62,062 nucleotides of DNA from Lachnospiraceae bacterium (GCA_024680815.1 JAILBQ010000009.1:1-62062), one strand, 5' to 3'; counted from the stretch's first letter, positions 24,186-32,850 are shown. Notes: a model not told the origin generated them from the letters alone. Program-made: numbers and translations.

Positions 24186-25931
24186 ATGGACAGAGAAGAT
24201 CAACTGAAACTCGGGCCCAACGACCAGTATTTTCCGGAAAACCTTCCGGGAGGCTTTTTCATCTACAGCGCCGTCGGCTCCGAGGAGCTGCTCTACGCCG
24301 ATGATAACGTCATAAAGCTTTTCGGCTGTGAAAGCATGGCCGAGCTCAGGGAGCTTACGGGAAACAGCTTTCAGGGCATGATCCTTCCCGAGGATCTGGA
24401 CAAAACCCAGGATGACATCCACACCCAGACCATGTACGGCGAGCACCGCCACGACTACGTCCGCTACCGTATAAGGACAAAGCAGGGAGAGATCAAATAT
24501 ATCGAGGATTTCGGGCACCTGATGTTCGGAGAAAACGGCACCAGCTATTTCTATGTTTTCATCCTGGACGTGGACAGAAACGAATACCTTAACCGGAACT
24601 TAAACAGCTTTGCAGAGGCCCAGGTCATGAACCTGCATCAGGACACGGATATGCTGACGGGCCTCATGAACATGGGAAGCTTCTACCACTCAATCCAGAA
24701 CCAGATTTCCCATCCGGTGCGGGATAATTCCACGATGTCCATCATCTATTTCGATGTACGGAATTTCAAGTTCTTCAACGAGCGTTACGGCTTCCAGAAG
24801 GGGGACGAGCTCTTAACCCGGATAGCCAGGCTCCTTTGGAGCGCTTTTGAGGAGCACCTGGTTTCCCGTTTTTCCGAGGATCATTTCGTGGTATGCACCT
24901 TTGCCGATGAGGTGGAGAAAAGGGTGGAGCGGGTTCATAACGAAATCGTGAACATAGAGGAAGGCACCCATGTGGAAATAAAGGCAGGCATCTACCGCTT
25001 AAGCGAGGAATGCAAAGACATCGGCCTGGCCTGCGACCATGCGAGGCTTGCCTGCAACAGCGTCAAGGAATACTATGACAAGCCCTATTCGGTCTATGAC
25101 GAAGCTGTGCGCACGCGCCTGAGGCAGCAGCAGTATATTGTCGATCATATTGATGAGGCGGTGGTGAATGAATACCTTAAGATCTTCTATCAGCCCCATA
25201 TCCGCGTTTCCACCGGCGAAATCTGCGGCTACGAGGCTCTGGCGCGCTGGAAGGATCCCCGCTACGGAATGCTCAACCCCGGAGATTTTATCGAGACCCT
25301 GGAGCAGTTCCACTTAATCCACAAGCTGGATATTTTCATAATCCGGAAGGTCTGCGAGGATCTGCGCGCGACCATGGATGAAGGCTCTTATCCCGTTGTT
25401 CCGATTTCGGTCAATCTCTCCCAGATAGATTTCGATTTAACCAATATCTATGAAGAGGTGGAGGGAATCAGAAAGCATTACGGTATCCCTAAGGAGCTTT
25501 TGGATATCGAGATCACGGAAAGCGCCCTTACGGAAAAATCCGACATCATGAAAACTGAGGTAAAGCGCTTCCACGACAACGGCTACCAGATCTGGATAGA
25601 CGATTTCGGAAGCGGGTATTCCTCCTTGAATGTTCTTGTGGAATTTGAATTTGACGTGCTTAAGCTCGACATGAAGTTCCTCCGCAGCTTCGATAAAAAC
25701 CCGAAGACCGGAAAGCTTATCGACTATATTGTGAGCGCCGCCAACCAGATGAAGGTATATACCCTTCATGAAGGAGTGGAAACCGCGGAACACTTCGAGT
25801 TTCTTAAGAAGATTGGCTGCACAAAAGCCCAGGGGTACTATTTCGGAAAGCCCCAGCCCCTTTCGGAAAGCCGGGAGAGTACGCAGAGCGCGGGCCTTAC
25901 CTGGGAAAAGATCACCCTTCCCGAAGCATAA
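24186..25931 (+). CDS. PAS-like / degenerate GGDEF / EAL cyclic-di-GMP phosphodiesterase
   Basis: A 581-residue soluble signalling protein. Residues 20-135 look like a PAS sensor (YADDNVIKLFGC, RYRIRTKQGEIKYIEDFGH). Residues 145-310 are a GGDEF-type domain in which the signature is SEDHF, so it should not make c-di-GMP. Residues 315-570 are an EAL domain with catalytic elements intact: YEALARW, NLSQIDF, IEITES, IDDFGSGYSSL, LKLDMKFL, EGVET and QGYYFGKP. The expected reaction is c-di-GMP to pGpG, perhaps tuned by the PAS and the inert GGDEF domain. GGGGGAG precedes the ATG. Its end overlaps the convergent arginase-family gene by 20 bases. It fits a flagellated lifestyle. Confidence 0.9.
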   Translation: MDREDQLKLGPNDQYFPENLPGGFFIYSAVGSEELLYADDNVIKLFGCESMAELRELTGNSFQGMILPEDLDKTQDDIHTQTMYGEHRHDYVRYRIRTKQGEIKYIEDFGHLMFGENGTSYFYVFILDVDRNEYLNRNLNSFAEAQVMNLHQDTDMLTGLMNMGSFYHSIQNQISHPVRDNSTMSIIYFDVRNFKFFNERYGFQKGDELLTRIARLLWSAFEEHLVSRFSEDHFVVCTFADEVEKRVERVHNEIVNIEEGTHVEIKAGIYRLSEECKDIGLACDHARLACNSVKEYYDKPYSVYDEAVRTRLRQQQYIVDHIDEAVVNEYLKIFYQPHIRVSTGEICGYEALARWKDPRYGMLNPGDFIETLEQFHLIHKLDIFIIRKVCEDLRATMDEGSYPVVPISVNLSQIDFDLTNIYEEVEGIRKHYGIPKELLDIEITESALTEKSDIMKTEVKRFHDNGYQIWIDDFGSGYSSLNVLVEFEFDVLKLDMKFLRSFDKNPKTGKLIDYIVSAANQMKVYTLHEGVETAEHFEFLKKIGCTKAQGYYFGKPQPLSESRESTQSAGLTWEKITLPEA

Positions 25932-26628
25932 GCTCTTTAAAGAAATTATACAGCTCGACATCCACGAAACGGTTTCTGTCTAAAGCGGAGGCCGTTTCTT
26001 TTGTCTGTGGGTTCTCCGGAAGGCATTCCCCGCAGATATCCGCTCCCAGAAGACGCCGGCCGGAAAGGAGGCGCAGTGCCGTCTCCTTAAGCTCTTCAAG
26101 CCTCATTGAACCCTGATCCCAGTTGACGGAACATTCGCTTTCCGAAAGCACGTCCTTATCCACGGAGCAGTAAACCGGAAGGTCAGGTGCAAGAGTCCCG
26201 GTAAAAAAATTCCGGCCCCTCACGGTCATGACGGATTTCATCAGCCCGCCCGGGATTTCTCCAAGCTCATCCTTCGCGTCCCTTATCCAGGAGCCGCAGG
26301 ATTTAAGCCCTTCAAAGGCAGGAGGCTGTTCGTCGTCATGGTGGTCAAACACCAGCAGACAAAAAGGTGACACGATCTTTCTTAAGAAAAACCGTGTCAC
26401 ATAATGATAGTTTCCGTTATCGAGATAATGAAGGCCGTTATAACCGAAAGGCACAAGAAGCCGGGAGAGCTCCTCCTCCGCCTCCTCGTCCACATACATG
26501 CTGACAGACCTCAAATGCCTTAAATCAAGCTTTTCGCAGGGTATTCCCAGTGCGCGCTCAAGCTCCATATCGGCATAGATGCCGGTAAAATCGAGGATAA
26601 GGGGCTTCGTATCAGTTATCACCGGCAA
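25912..26628 (-). CDS. Arginase/agmatinase-family (ureohydrolase) protein
   Basis: About 238 residues. Ureohydrolase metal motifs are present in order: DNGNYHYVT, LLVFDHHDD (the DHHXD-type metal site) and YCSVDKDVLS (SXDXD). These bind two Mn ions in arginase, agmatinase and formiminoglutamase. The family's substrate-side chain elements are not clear enough to name a substrate. The start is probably TTG 26628 or GTG 26622, which overlaps the aquaporin stop; longer forms would run 70 bases into aqpZ. It is co-transcribed with the aquaporin, which might move a small neutral product such as urea, though that link is an inference. Confidence 0.8.
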   Translation of the reverse strand: MPVITDTKPLILDFTGIYADMELERALGIPCEKLDLRHLRSVSMYVDEEAEEELSRLLVPFGYNGLHYLDNGNYHYVTRFFLRKIVSPFCLLVFDHHDDEQPPAFEGLKSCGSWIRDAKDELGEIPGGLMKSVMTVRGRNFFTGTLAPDLPVYCSVDKDVLSESECSVNWDQGSMRLEELKETALRLLSGRRLLGADICGECLPENPQTKETASALDRNRFVDVELYNFFKELMLREG

Positions 26629-27310
26629 TAATGAACCTGTAGAGCAGGGCTGCGAGAGCCGCTCCGGCGAAAGGCCCAACAATAAAGACCCAGACCTGTA
26701 TCAGGGCTTCCAGCCCGGAAAAAACGGAGAAGACGGCAGGCCCGAGACTTCTGGCCGGATTCACACTGGTTCCCGTAAGAGGAATACCGAGGATATGCAC
26801 GAACATAAGGGAAAGACCGATTACAAGTCCGGCCACGGAGGAATTGTTAAGATTGTCGGTGGCGCCGAGAACCGTGAGGACAAATACGAAAGTGAGGATT
26901 ACCTCAACCACAATCGCTCCGCCCATATTAAGCCCCACATAGGACAGATCCCCGAAACCGTTGGCGCCTAAACCCGAGGATAAATCCCCGAAGCTGTCGG
27001 AGCAGATCAAAATCACGGCCAGCAGACCTGAGCCGGCAAAGCCGCCAAGAAACTGGGCCACGACATAGCCTATAAAATCCGTAAGGGTAATACGCTGGTC
27101 TATAAACATGGCCAGGGAAACCGCCGGATTGATGTGACACCCGGAAATGTCGCCGATGGCGTAGGCCATGGCCACAACGGCAAGGCCGAAAGCCGCCGCG
27201 ATTCCCAGAATGCCCAGAACACCGTCAATTCCGCCTGTCAGCGCCGCTGCTCCGCAGCCGAAAAGAGTAAGAACAAGGGTGCCGATAAACTCAGCAATAT
27301 ACTTCCTCAT
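26612..27310 (-). CDS. Aquaporin (AqpZ/GlpF family)
   Basis: A 232-residue MIP-family channel with six helices and both half-helix NPA motifs (CHINPAVSLAMF and TSVNPARSLGPAV). The Arg after the second NPA (selectivity filter) is present. The second motif, TSVNPARS, is more like AqpZ (water) than GlpF (glycerol), but selectivity is not proven. It is first in a two-gene minus-strand operon with the ureohydrolase-family gene, and has its own promoter and a leader hairpin. Confidence 0.92.
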   Translation of the reverse strand: MRKYIAEFIGTLVLTLFGCGAAALTGGIDGVLGILGIAAAFGLAVVAMAYAIGDISGCHINPAVSLAMFIDQRITLTDFIGYVVAQFLGGFAGSGLLAVILICSDSFGDLSSGLGANGFGDLSYVGLNMGGAIVVEVILTFVFVLTVLGATDNLNNSSVAGLVIGLSLMFVHILGIPLTGTSVNPARSLGPAVFSVFSGLEALIQVWVFIVGPFAGAALAALLYRFIIAGDN

Positions 27311-27341
27311 AACTGCAACATCCTCCCGTAGAGTGTTTCAC

Positions 27342-27429
27342 CCGGACCTGTCCGCAAAGCAGCCGGTCCGGTGTCAGACGAAAACACATTTGTTACAAAT
27401 ATATTAACACAGCGTAATATTTATGACAA
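27342..27429 (-). promoter_or_regulatory. aquaporin promoter and leader hairpin
   Basis: On the minus strand: TTGTCA (27429-27424), 17-base spacer, TAATAT (27406-27401). The leader holds the inverted repeat CCGGACC (27342-27348) / GGTCCGG (27365-27371). This accounts for the 27311-27477 gap. Confidence 0.55.
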
Positions 27430-27477
27430 TACACTCTTTTAAAGGTTTTTTAAAGGTTTTTACACTGAAATTGCTTA

Positions 27478-28176
27478 TTAACTTATGCGGTCCCGGATTA
27501 TGGAATTGAAGATGAGCTCTTCGGGGAAGGAGAGGTCTTTTATAAGCTCTTCGGCGTGCGTGGCCTCCCCTATGCCTTTTCTTCCGTGGGAATCGGAGGA
27601 AATAAGGACCGGGCAGTTATAAAGCATGCAGGCTTTAAGCAGGTTTCTTACGTTTTTCCGGCTGTCCTTCCTGTAGGAGGCGGGGGAGACGGAAATCTCA
27701 TTGAGCTCGGGAACACAGCGGTATTTAAGACACGCCGATACAAAGGCGTTATAATCGACTTCGTAGCGGGAATCATCGGGATGGGCGATGAAGGTGACAA
27801 ACGGATTTTTCATGGCACCTATATAGACGCGAAGGCTCTGCTCCCTGTCAAGGTGCTTAAGAGCCCGGGGATGGATGCCGGCAATGACGTAATCCAGTTC
27901 CTTAAGTATGTGATCCGGCAGATCGAGCTTCCCGTCAATATCCATGATGTTGGCCTCCGCTCCGTAGCGGATAATAAGGCTTCCCTTACGCCGGGGAAGG
28001 AGCTTAAGGCCCAGAAAATATGAGCACGATGCGCCGCCGGGAGTTCCGGGGCCGTGCTCGGAAATCCCGAAAAGGGCCAGACCGCGGCGGAGGGCCTCAT
28101 CGGTCATATCCGTTATCCTGTCCGTACTGCCGTGGCCGCTGGCTATGGAATGGGTGTGAAGATCGACTGAAAGCAT
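27478..28176 (-). CDS. PHP-domain metal-dependent phosphoesterase (YcdX-like)
   Basis: A 232-residue trinuclear-metal phosphoesterase. The PHP metal motifs are all present: DLHTHSIASGHG at the N-terminus, SEHGPG, YGAEANI, AGIHPR, AHPDD and SSDSHGR near the C-terminus. YcdX-type enzymes act as small-molecule phosphatases, but the substrate here is unknown. It is divergent from the microcompartment operon with a 127-base gap that carries the operon's promoter and ACCACA boxes, so it could share regulation. Confidence 0.85.
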   Translation of the reverse strand: MLSVDLHTHSIASGHGSTDRITDMTDEALRRGLALFGISEHGPGTPGGASCSYFLGLKLLPRRKGSLIIRYGAEANIMDIDGKLDLPDHILKELDYVIAGIHPRALKHLDREQSLRVYIGAMKNPFVTFIAHPDDSRYEVDYNAFVSACLKYRCVPELNEISVSPASYRKDSRKNVRNLLKACMLYNCPVLISSDSHGRKGIGEATHAEELIKDLSFPEELIFNSIIRDRIS

Positions 28177-28212
28177 GGTAAGATTGTATCAGAATTCCCG
28201 ACGAAAAGCAAC

Positions 28213-28288
28213 AAAAACCACATAAAAACACAAGGTATTGCCTTGACAAACCACAACATTTTTCGTAAAATAATTCACAAAACCACAA
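28213..28288 (+). promoter_or_regulatory. Promoter of the microcompartment operon with three ACCACA boxes
   Basis: TTGACA (28243-28248), 17-base spacer, TAAAAT (28266-28271). Three direct copies of an AAAMCCACAA-like box lie at 28213-28222, 28248-28256 and 28279-28288. One is in the spacer and one just downstream of the -10. The same word, as an inverted pair, overlaps the second operon promoter at 32851-32885. The DeoR regulator at 39949 is a candidate binder (inference). Confidence 0.6.
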
Positions 28289-28303
28289 TTATTAAGAGGC
28301 GGT

Positions 28304-28663
28304 ATGGAATTTCAGGACAAGCAGAGAATCGTTCAGGAGCTGGTTCCGGGGCGGCAGATCACACTGGCCCACCTGATCGCCAATCCTGATGAGTCTTTAT
28401 TACGAAATCTCGGGCTGGAGTCCGGGGCGGATCCGGAAAAAACGGCTATCGGGGTGCTGACGGTGTCTCCGTCGGAAACCGCGATTATTCTGGGGGATAT
28501 TGCGATCAAATCCGCCGGGGTAAAGCTCGGCTTTTTAAGCCACCTTTCGGGGTCGCTTATAATCACCGGCTCCGTTTCCGAGGTGGAGACCTCTTTTGAG
28601 CATATTCTGGAGTATGTCAGCGAAACTTTGGGCTACGAGGTCTGTCAGGTCACGAGGACCTGA
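28304..28663 (+). CDS. Microcompartment shell protein, PduU/EutS type
   Basis: A 119-residue, circularly permuted BMC-H protein. QELVPGRQITLAHLIANP at the start and GVLTVSPSETAIILGDIA then GFLSHLSGSLIITG are characteristic of EutS and PduU, which form a hexamer with an N-terminal beta-barrel plug on one face of the shell. It is first in the microcompartment operon, 33 bases after the predicted -10 box, with AAGAGGCGG before the ATG. Such proteins are minor shell parts in propanediol and ethanolamine compartments. Confidence 0.92.
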   Translation: MEFQDKQRIVQELVPGRQITLAHLIANPDESLLRNLGLESGADPEKTAIGVLTVSPSETAIILGDIAIKSAGVKLGFLSHLSGSLIITGSVSEVETSFEHILEYVSETLGYEVCQVTRT

Positions 28664-28725
28664 AAAATGTCAGCTGCTGTTGTTTGTAATCCCGAACGTA
28701 AGCGGGGATCTTAAGGAGAAGAGGT

Positions 28726-31257
28726 ATGAAGCCGTTTGACAATACGCCTGTTGCGAAGAGTGACCGAATAAGCGCTCTGGTGCAGGATCTTTTTCGGAAA
28801 ATGCCGGAAATCGAAGCCGCGAGAGCGGAGCTTATTACGGAATCCTTCAGATCCACCGAAGGGCTGCCGGTTGTTACGCGCAAGGCACTGGCCTTCCGTC
28901 ATATCCTGCATAACCTTCCGATTGTGATACGTCCGGGAGAGCTTATTGTGGGGAGCACCACTATTGCGCCGAGGGGGTGTCAGACCTACCCCGAATTTTC
29001 CTACGACTGGCTGGAGGAGGAGTTTGATACCGTAGAGCACCGCTCCGCCGACCCTTTTTATATTTCCGAAGAAACGAAACAGAGGCTCCTTAAGGTCAAT
29101 CCTTACTGGAAGGGGAAGACCACCAGTGAGCTGGCCCGTTCCCTGATGGCTCCGGAGACTCTCCGTGCCATGGATCACAACATGTTTACTCCGGGGAACT
29201 ATTATTATAACGGTGTCGGCCATGTCAACGTCCACTATGACCGTGTGATTTACGAGGGGCTTTCGGGTATTATGCGGCAGGCGGCAAATAAGCTCAAAGA
29301 GGTAAAGTTCTGTGATCCCTCCTACGGTGATAAAAAGCGTTTTCTTGAAGCGGTTATCGTCTCCTGTCAGGCTGTCATTGATTATGCGCACCGCTACGCC
29401 GAACTGGCAAAGCGCGAGGCGGAAAAGGAGAGCGATCCGAAGCGGAGGGCGGAGCTTTTAAAGATTGCCGAAAACTGTTCCCATGTCCCGGAAAATCCGG
29501 CACGGACCTTTGAGGAGGGGCTGCAGGCCTTCTGGTTTGTGCAGCAGACTCTTCAGATCGAATCCTCCGGCCATTCCATTTCGCCGGGACGTTTTGACCA
29601 ATACATGTATCCTCTGTATGAAAAGGATACGGAGGAGGGAAGGCTTACCAGGGAATATGCCCAGGAGCTTATCGACTGCGTCTGGGTTAAATTAAACGAT
29701 CTCAATAAATGCCGTGACGCGGCCAGCGCAGAGGGCTTTGCCGGATATTCCCTCTTCCAGAACCTGATTGTCGGGGGCCAGACAAAGGACGGGAGGGACG
29801 CGACCAACGACCTTTCCTTTATGTGCCTGGATGCGACAAAGCATGTATTTCTCCCCCAGCCCTCAATTTCCATCCGGGTCTGGAACGGCTCGGCGAGGGA
29901 GCTCCTGCTCAGGGCGGCGGAAGTCACCCGTACCGGCATAGGTTTTCCGGCCTACTACAACGACGAAATTATCATTCCCGCCATGGAAAACCGCGGGATA
30001 GGTATAGAGGACGCCAGAAACTACGCGATAATAGGCTGCGTGGAGCCCCATGTGCCCGGTAAGGAGGACGGCTGGCACGATGCCGCGTTCTTCAATATGT
30101 GCAGGCCTCTGGAAATGGTCTTTACCAACGGGATGGACAGAGGCGAAGAGGCCAGTATTAAAACCGGAGATATTTCGACGATTACCACCTATGAGGCTTT
30201 TAAGGAAGCCTACAGGAGACAGATGGAATACAATATCGCCCTGATGGTCAATGCCGACAACGCCATTGACAGGGCCCACGCGGAACTTGCTCCGCTTCCC
30301 TTTGAATCCTGTCTTATAGATGACTGCATAGAAAAGGGTCTGCCCCTTCAGAGAGGAGGAGCCCATTATAATTTCACCGGCCCCCAGGGCTTCGGAATCG
30401 CCAACGTGGCGGATTCCCTCTATGCCGTAAAAAAGCTGGTGTTTGAGGAGCATAAATTTACCCTTTCCGAACTCGCAAGGGCCCTTGAAATGAATTTCGG
30501 GGCGGGCTTTGATGAGATCTTGGCCGGGGAGGCAGCCATGGGTGTGGCGAGAGCCCTTAAGGAAAAAGGAGAGGCGGTTACGCCGGAGATAATCGCTTCA
30601 GCCGTGCGCTCCGTAATGGACTATAAGCTTCCGGAGGAGGAGAAGAGGCGCTTTGAGGAAATCCGGGAAATGATAACGGAGCTCCCCAAATACGGAAACG
30701 ATATTGACGAGGTGGATTCCATCGCGAGGGAGGCGGCTTATTTCTACACAAAACCTCTGCCTGAATACAGAAATCCCCGGGGAGGGATTTTCCAGGCGGG
30801 GCTATATCCGGTATCCGCAAATGTCCCGCTGGGGGCACAGACCGGGGCCACGCCGGACGGCAGACTTGCCCATACTCCGGTAGCGGACGGGGTTTCCCCC
30901 ACCAGCGGCTATGATCTTAACGGCCCCACGGCTTCCTGCAATTCGGTAGCCCGTCTCGATCATGCCGAGGCCTCCAACGGAACGCTTTTCAACATGAAGA
31001 TACATCCCAGCGCCATGACGACGGATAAGGATCTGGAGGACTTTGTCTCCCTTGTCCGGGGCTATTTTGACCAGAAGGGGATGCATATGCAGTTTAATGT
31101 GGTGGATCGTGAAACGCTGCTTGACGCCCAGGCCCATCCCGAAAAATACGCTGGGCTGGTGGTCCGGGTCGCCGGCTATTCCGCCCTCTTTACCACCCTG
31201 TCGAAATCCCTGCAGGACGATATCATCCGCAGGACAGAGCAGGGACTGGGCAGATGA
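28726..31257 (+). CDS. Glycyl-radical diol dehydratase (B12-independent 1,2-propanediol dehydratase type)
   Basis: Dehydrates 1,2-propanediol to propionaldehyde using a protein glycyl radical, probably inside the microcompartment. The 843-residue protein has the active-site loop GCVEP with Cys438 and Glu440, then GWHDAAFFNMCRPLE with Asp452. The Cys-to-Asp spacing matches that of Clostridium butyricum glycerol dehydratase (Cys433, Asp447), which supports a diol over choline. The glycyl-radical motif is RVAGYSALF with Gly817. No obvious encapsulation extension is seen at the N-terminus. The activating enzyme overlaps its end by four bases. AAGGAGAAGAGG precedes the ATG. Glycerol is an alternative substrate; the rhamnose genes nearby favour propanediol. 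Confidence 0.93.
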   Translation: MKPFDNTPVAKSDRISALVQDLFRKMPEIEAARAELITESFRSTEGLPVVTRKALAFRHILHNLPIVIRPGELIVGSTTIAPRGCQTYPEFSYDWLEEEFDTVEHRSADPFYISEETKQRLLKVNPYWKGKTTSELARSLMAPETLRAMDHNMFTPGNYYYNGVGHVNVHYDRVIYEGLSGIMRQAANKLKEVKFCDPSYGDKKRFLEAVIVSCQAVIDYAHRYAELAKREAEKESDPKRRAELLKIAENCSHVPENPARTFEEGLQAFWFVQQTLQIESSGHSISPGRFDQYMYPLYEKDTEEGRLTREYAQELIDCVWVKLNDLNKCRDAASAEGFAGYSLFQNLIVGGQTKDGRDATNDLSFMCLDATKHVFLPQPSISIRVWNGSARELLLRAAEVTRTGIGFPAYYNDEIIIPAMENRGIGIEDARNYAIIGCVEPHVPGKEDGWHDAAFFNMCRPLEMVFTNGMDRGEEASIKTGDISTITTYEAFKEAYRRQMEYNIALMVNADNAIDRAHAELAPLPFESCLIDDCIEKGLPLQRGGAHYNFTGPQGFGIANVADSLYAVKKLVFEEHKFTLSELARALEMNFGAGFDEILAGEAAMGVARALKEKGEAVTPEIIASAVRSVMDYKLPEEEKRRFEEIREMITELPKYGNDIDEVDSIAREAAYFYTKPLPEYRNPRGGIFQAGLYPVSANVPLGAQTGATPDGRLAHTPVADGVSPTSGYDLNGPTASCNSVARLDHAEASNGTLFNMKIHPSAMTTDKDLEDFVSLVRGYFDQKGMHMQFNVVDRETLLDAQAHPEKYAGLVVRVAGYSALFTTLSKSLQDDIIRRTEQGLGR

Positions 31258-32108
31258 GCGCCCCTGCTGACATGAAGGTTCAGGCTGAAATCCGGGAAAG
31301 CTCTATGGATGAATCATTTGATTATCTCAATGTAACGGGAAGAATCTTTGATATACAGCGTTATTCGATTCACGACGGGATCGGGATAAGAACCATCGTG
31401 TTTTTAAAGGGCTGTGCTCTTCGCTGCCGCTGGTGCTGCAATCCCGAATCCCAGAGTCACGATATTGAAACGATGATCATGAACGGAAAGCAGAAAACCT
31501 GCGGAAGGGACGTGACCGTCAGGGAGGTAATTGAAACCGTCCGCCGGGACATGCCCTATTATTCCCGCTCCAAAGGAGGGCTTACCCTTTCCGGAGGCGA
31601 GAGTCTCCTGCAGCCGGAGTTTGCCGCGGCGCTTTTAAAGGCCGGAAAAAAACTGGGAGTCAGCACAGCCATGGAGAGCATGGGCTTCGCGAAATTTGAA
31701 ACCATAGAAAAAATTCTGCCCTGGCTGGATACTTATCTTTATGATATTAAGCATACCGACCCGAAAAAGCATGAGAAGTGGTGCGGCAGGGAAAATACGC
31801 TGATGCTGGAGAACGCCCGGAAAATAGCGGAAAGCGGAGAAGTTAAGCTCATTATCAGAGTTCCGGTTGTTCCGGGCTTTAACGATACGAAGGAGGAACT
31901 TTTATCCATCGCCCGCTTCGCAAAGACTCTTCCGGGGGTTGAGGAAATAGATATTCTGCCCTACCATAATTTCGGAGAAGACAAATACAGAGGGCTGGGG
32001 AGGGACTATCCCATGGGAGACGCCCCCCGTCCCGGAGCGGAAAAAATGAAGGGCTTTAAGGCCGCCATCGAGGGCGAAACGGGGCTTTACTGCCAGATTG
32101 GGGGTTAG
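31254..32108 (+). CDS. Glycyl-radical enzyme activase (radical SAM)
   Basis: Generates the glycyl radical on the dehydratase by reductive cleavage of S-adenosylmethionine. The CX3CX2C cluster motif is Cys54, Cys58 and Cys61 (GCALRCRWC), followed by the GGE motif in TLSGGESLL. At 284 residues it lacks the ferredoxin-like insert with two extra Fe-S clusters that most diol-dehydratase activases carry after the radical SAM motif; only about 20 residues with a single Cys occur there, as in pyruvate-formate-lyase activase. It has an extra N-terminal segment of about 25 residues before the conserved core. Its ATG overlaps the dehydratase stop. Confidence 0.92.
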   Translation: MSAPADMKVQAEIRESSMDESFDYLNVTGRIFDIQRYSIHDGIGIRTIVFLKGCALRCRWCCNPESQSHDIETMIMNGKQKTCGRDVTVREVIETVRRDMPYYSRSKGGLTLSGGESLLQPEFAAALLKAGKKLGVSTAMESMGFAKFETIEKILPWLDTYLYDIKHTDPKKHEKWCGRENTLMLENARKIAESGEVKLIIRVPVVPGFNDTKEELLSIARFAKTLPGVEEIDILPYHNFGEDKYRGLGRDYPMGDAPRPGAEKMKGFKAAIEGETGLYCQIGG

Positions 32109-32109
32109 T

Positions 32110-32445
32110 GTGCAGCCGAGGATTGAAGTCAGGCATAACGTGGAAGGCGGGAAAGGTCAGGCGACCTTTAAATTTTTACGCGAAACGAAGGATATGAACG
32201 GGCTTTGCGGCCTCTATGCCGAGGTGACGCTCTATCCCGGCTCTTCGGTGGGGTGGCACGTTCACCACGGAGAAGAGGAAACCTATTACATTCTTTCGGG
32301 AGCGGGAGAATATAATGATAACGGAAGAATACGCCGGGTCTTTCCGGGGGATGTGACAGTCACTTTCGACGGGCAGGGACACGAGCTGAGACCCGCCGGT
32401 AAAGAGCCGCTGGTTTTCATAGCACTGATCTTAAAAAAAGGATGA
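32110..32445 (+). CDS. Small cupin-domain protein
   Basis: A single-domain cupin of about 111 residues. Metal-binding motif 1 is GWHVHHGEEETYYILSG (two His and a Glu) and motif 2 is FDGQGHELRPAG (one His). A bound metal is likely. The start is taken as GTG 32110 just after the activase stop; TTG 32098 would overlap it. Cupins of this kind can be isomerases, dioxygenases or sugar-binding proteins. Its place between the activase and the peptide gene suggests a role in the diol pathway or in handling a reactive intermediate, but nothing in the sequence fixes a reaction. Confidence 0.85.
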   Translation: MQPRIEVRHNVEGGKGQATFKFLRETKDMNGLCGLYAEVTLYPGSSVGWHVHHGEEETYYILSGAGEYNDNGRIRRVFPGDVTVTFDGQGHELRPAGKEPLVFIALILKKG

Positions 32446-32529
32446 AAAAGATTTTTCTGCCACAGGCCGGAAAGCATCGTATAAAATTTCGAGAGATGAG
32501 AAATCCTGCTGATACGGAAAGGAGATTGA

Positions 32530-32796
32530 ATGAAAGATATGAGTTTTGCGAGGATTGACGACGATGCGCTGGAGAACGTCTCCGGAGGAACCGGAAAATA
32601 CAGCAAAGCGGAATACGGCCAGGCCGGCGTAAACGTAAATAATGATGGCGGAAAGACAATTTATATCGCTGTGCTTTCAAACGGAGAAAAACGTCAGGTA
32701 AGCGAGATTGTGGCAAACAGCATGGTGGACTGCTACAGGCTCAACGGTCAGAAGCTCACGGTGGAGCAGTTTGAGGAGCTTGTGAAACAGTGCTGA
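32530..32796 (+). CDS. Small peptide with double-glycine leader
   Basis: An 88-residue peptide with a strong ribosome site (GGAAAGGAG) before its ATG. Residues 1-20 end in DDDALENVSGG, a clear double-glycine leader of the type cut by C39 peptidase-transporters in bacteriocin and signalling peptides. The remaining 68 residues (TGKYSKAEYG onward) carry two Cys, one as the last residue, and no clear membrane helix. No peptidase-transporter or modification enzyme is within the window. It sits between the cupin and the second microcompartment promoter, so it is probably transcribed with the dehydratase. Function unknown. Confidence 0.85.
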   Translation: MKDMSFARIDDDALENVSGGTGKYSKAEYGQAGVNVNNDGGKTIYIAVLSNGEKRQVSEIVANSMVDCYRLNGQKLTVEQFEELVKQC

Positions 32797-32850
32797 GTCC
32801 GGGATAACAAACCCAACAAAAAGAAACAGAAAAATAACGGAACAATCTTA

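Noticed and set aside
28726..31257. Choline trimethylamine-lyase (CutC)
   Set aside because: The GCVEP motif is common to both groups, but the following GWHDAAFFN stretch and nearby rhamnose genes point to a diol dehydratase.
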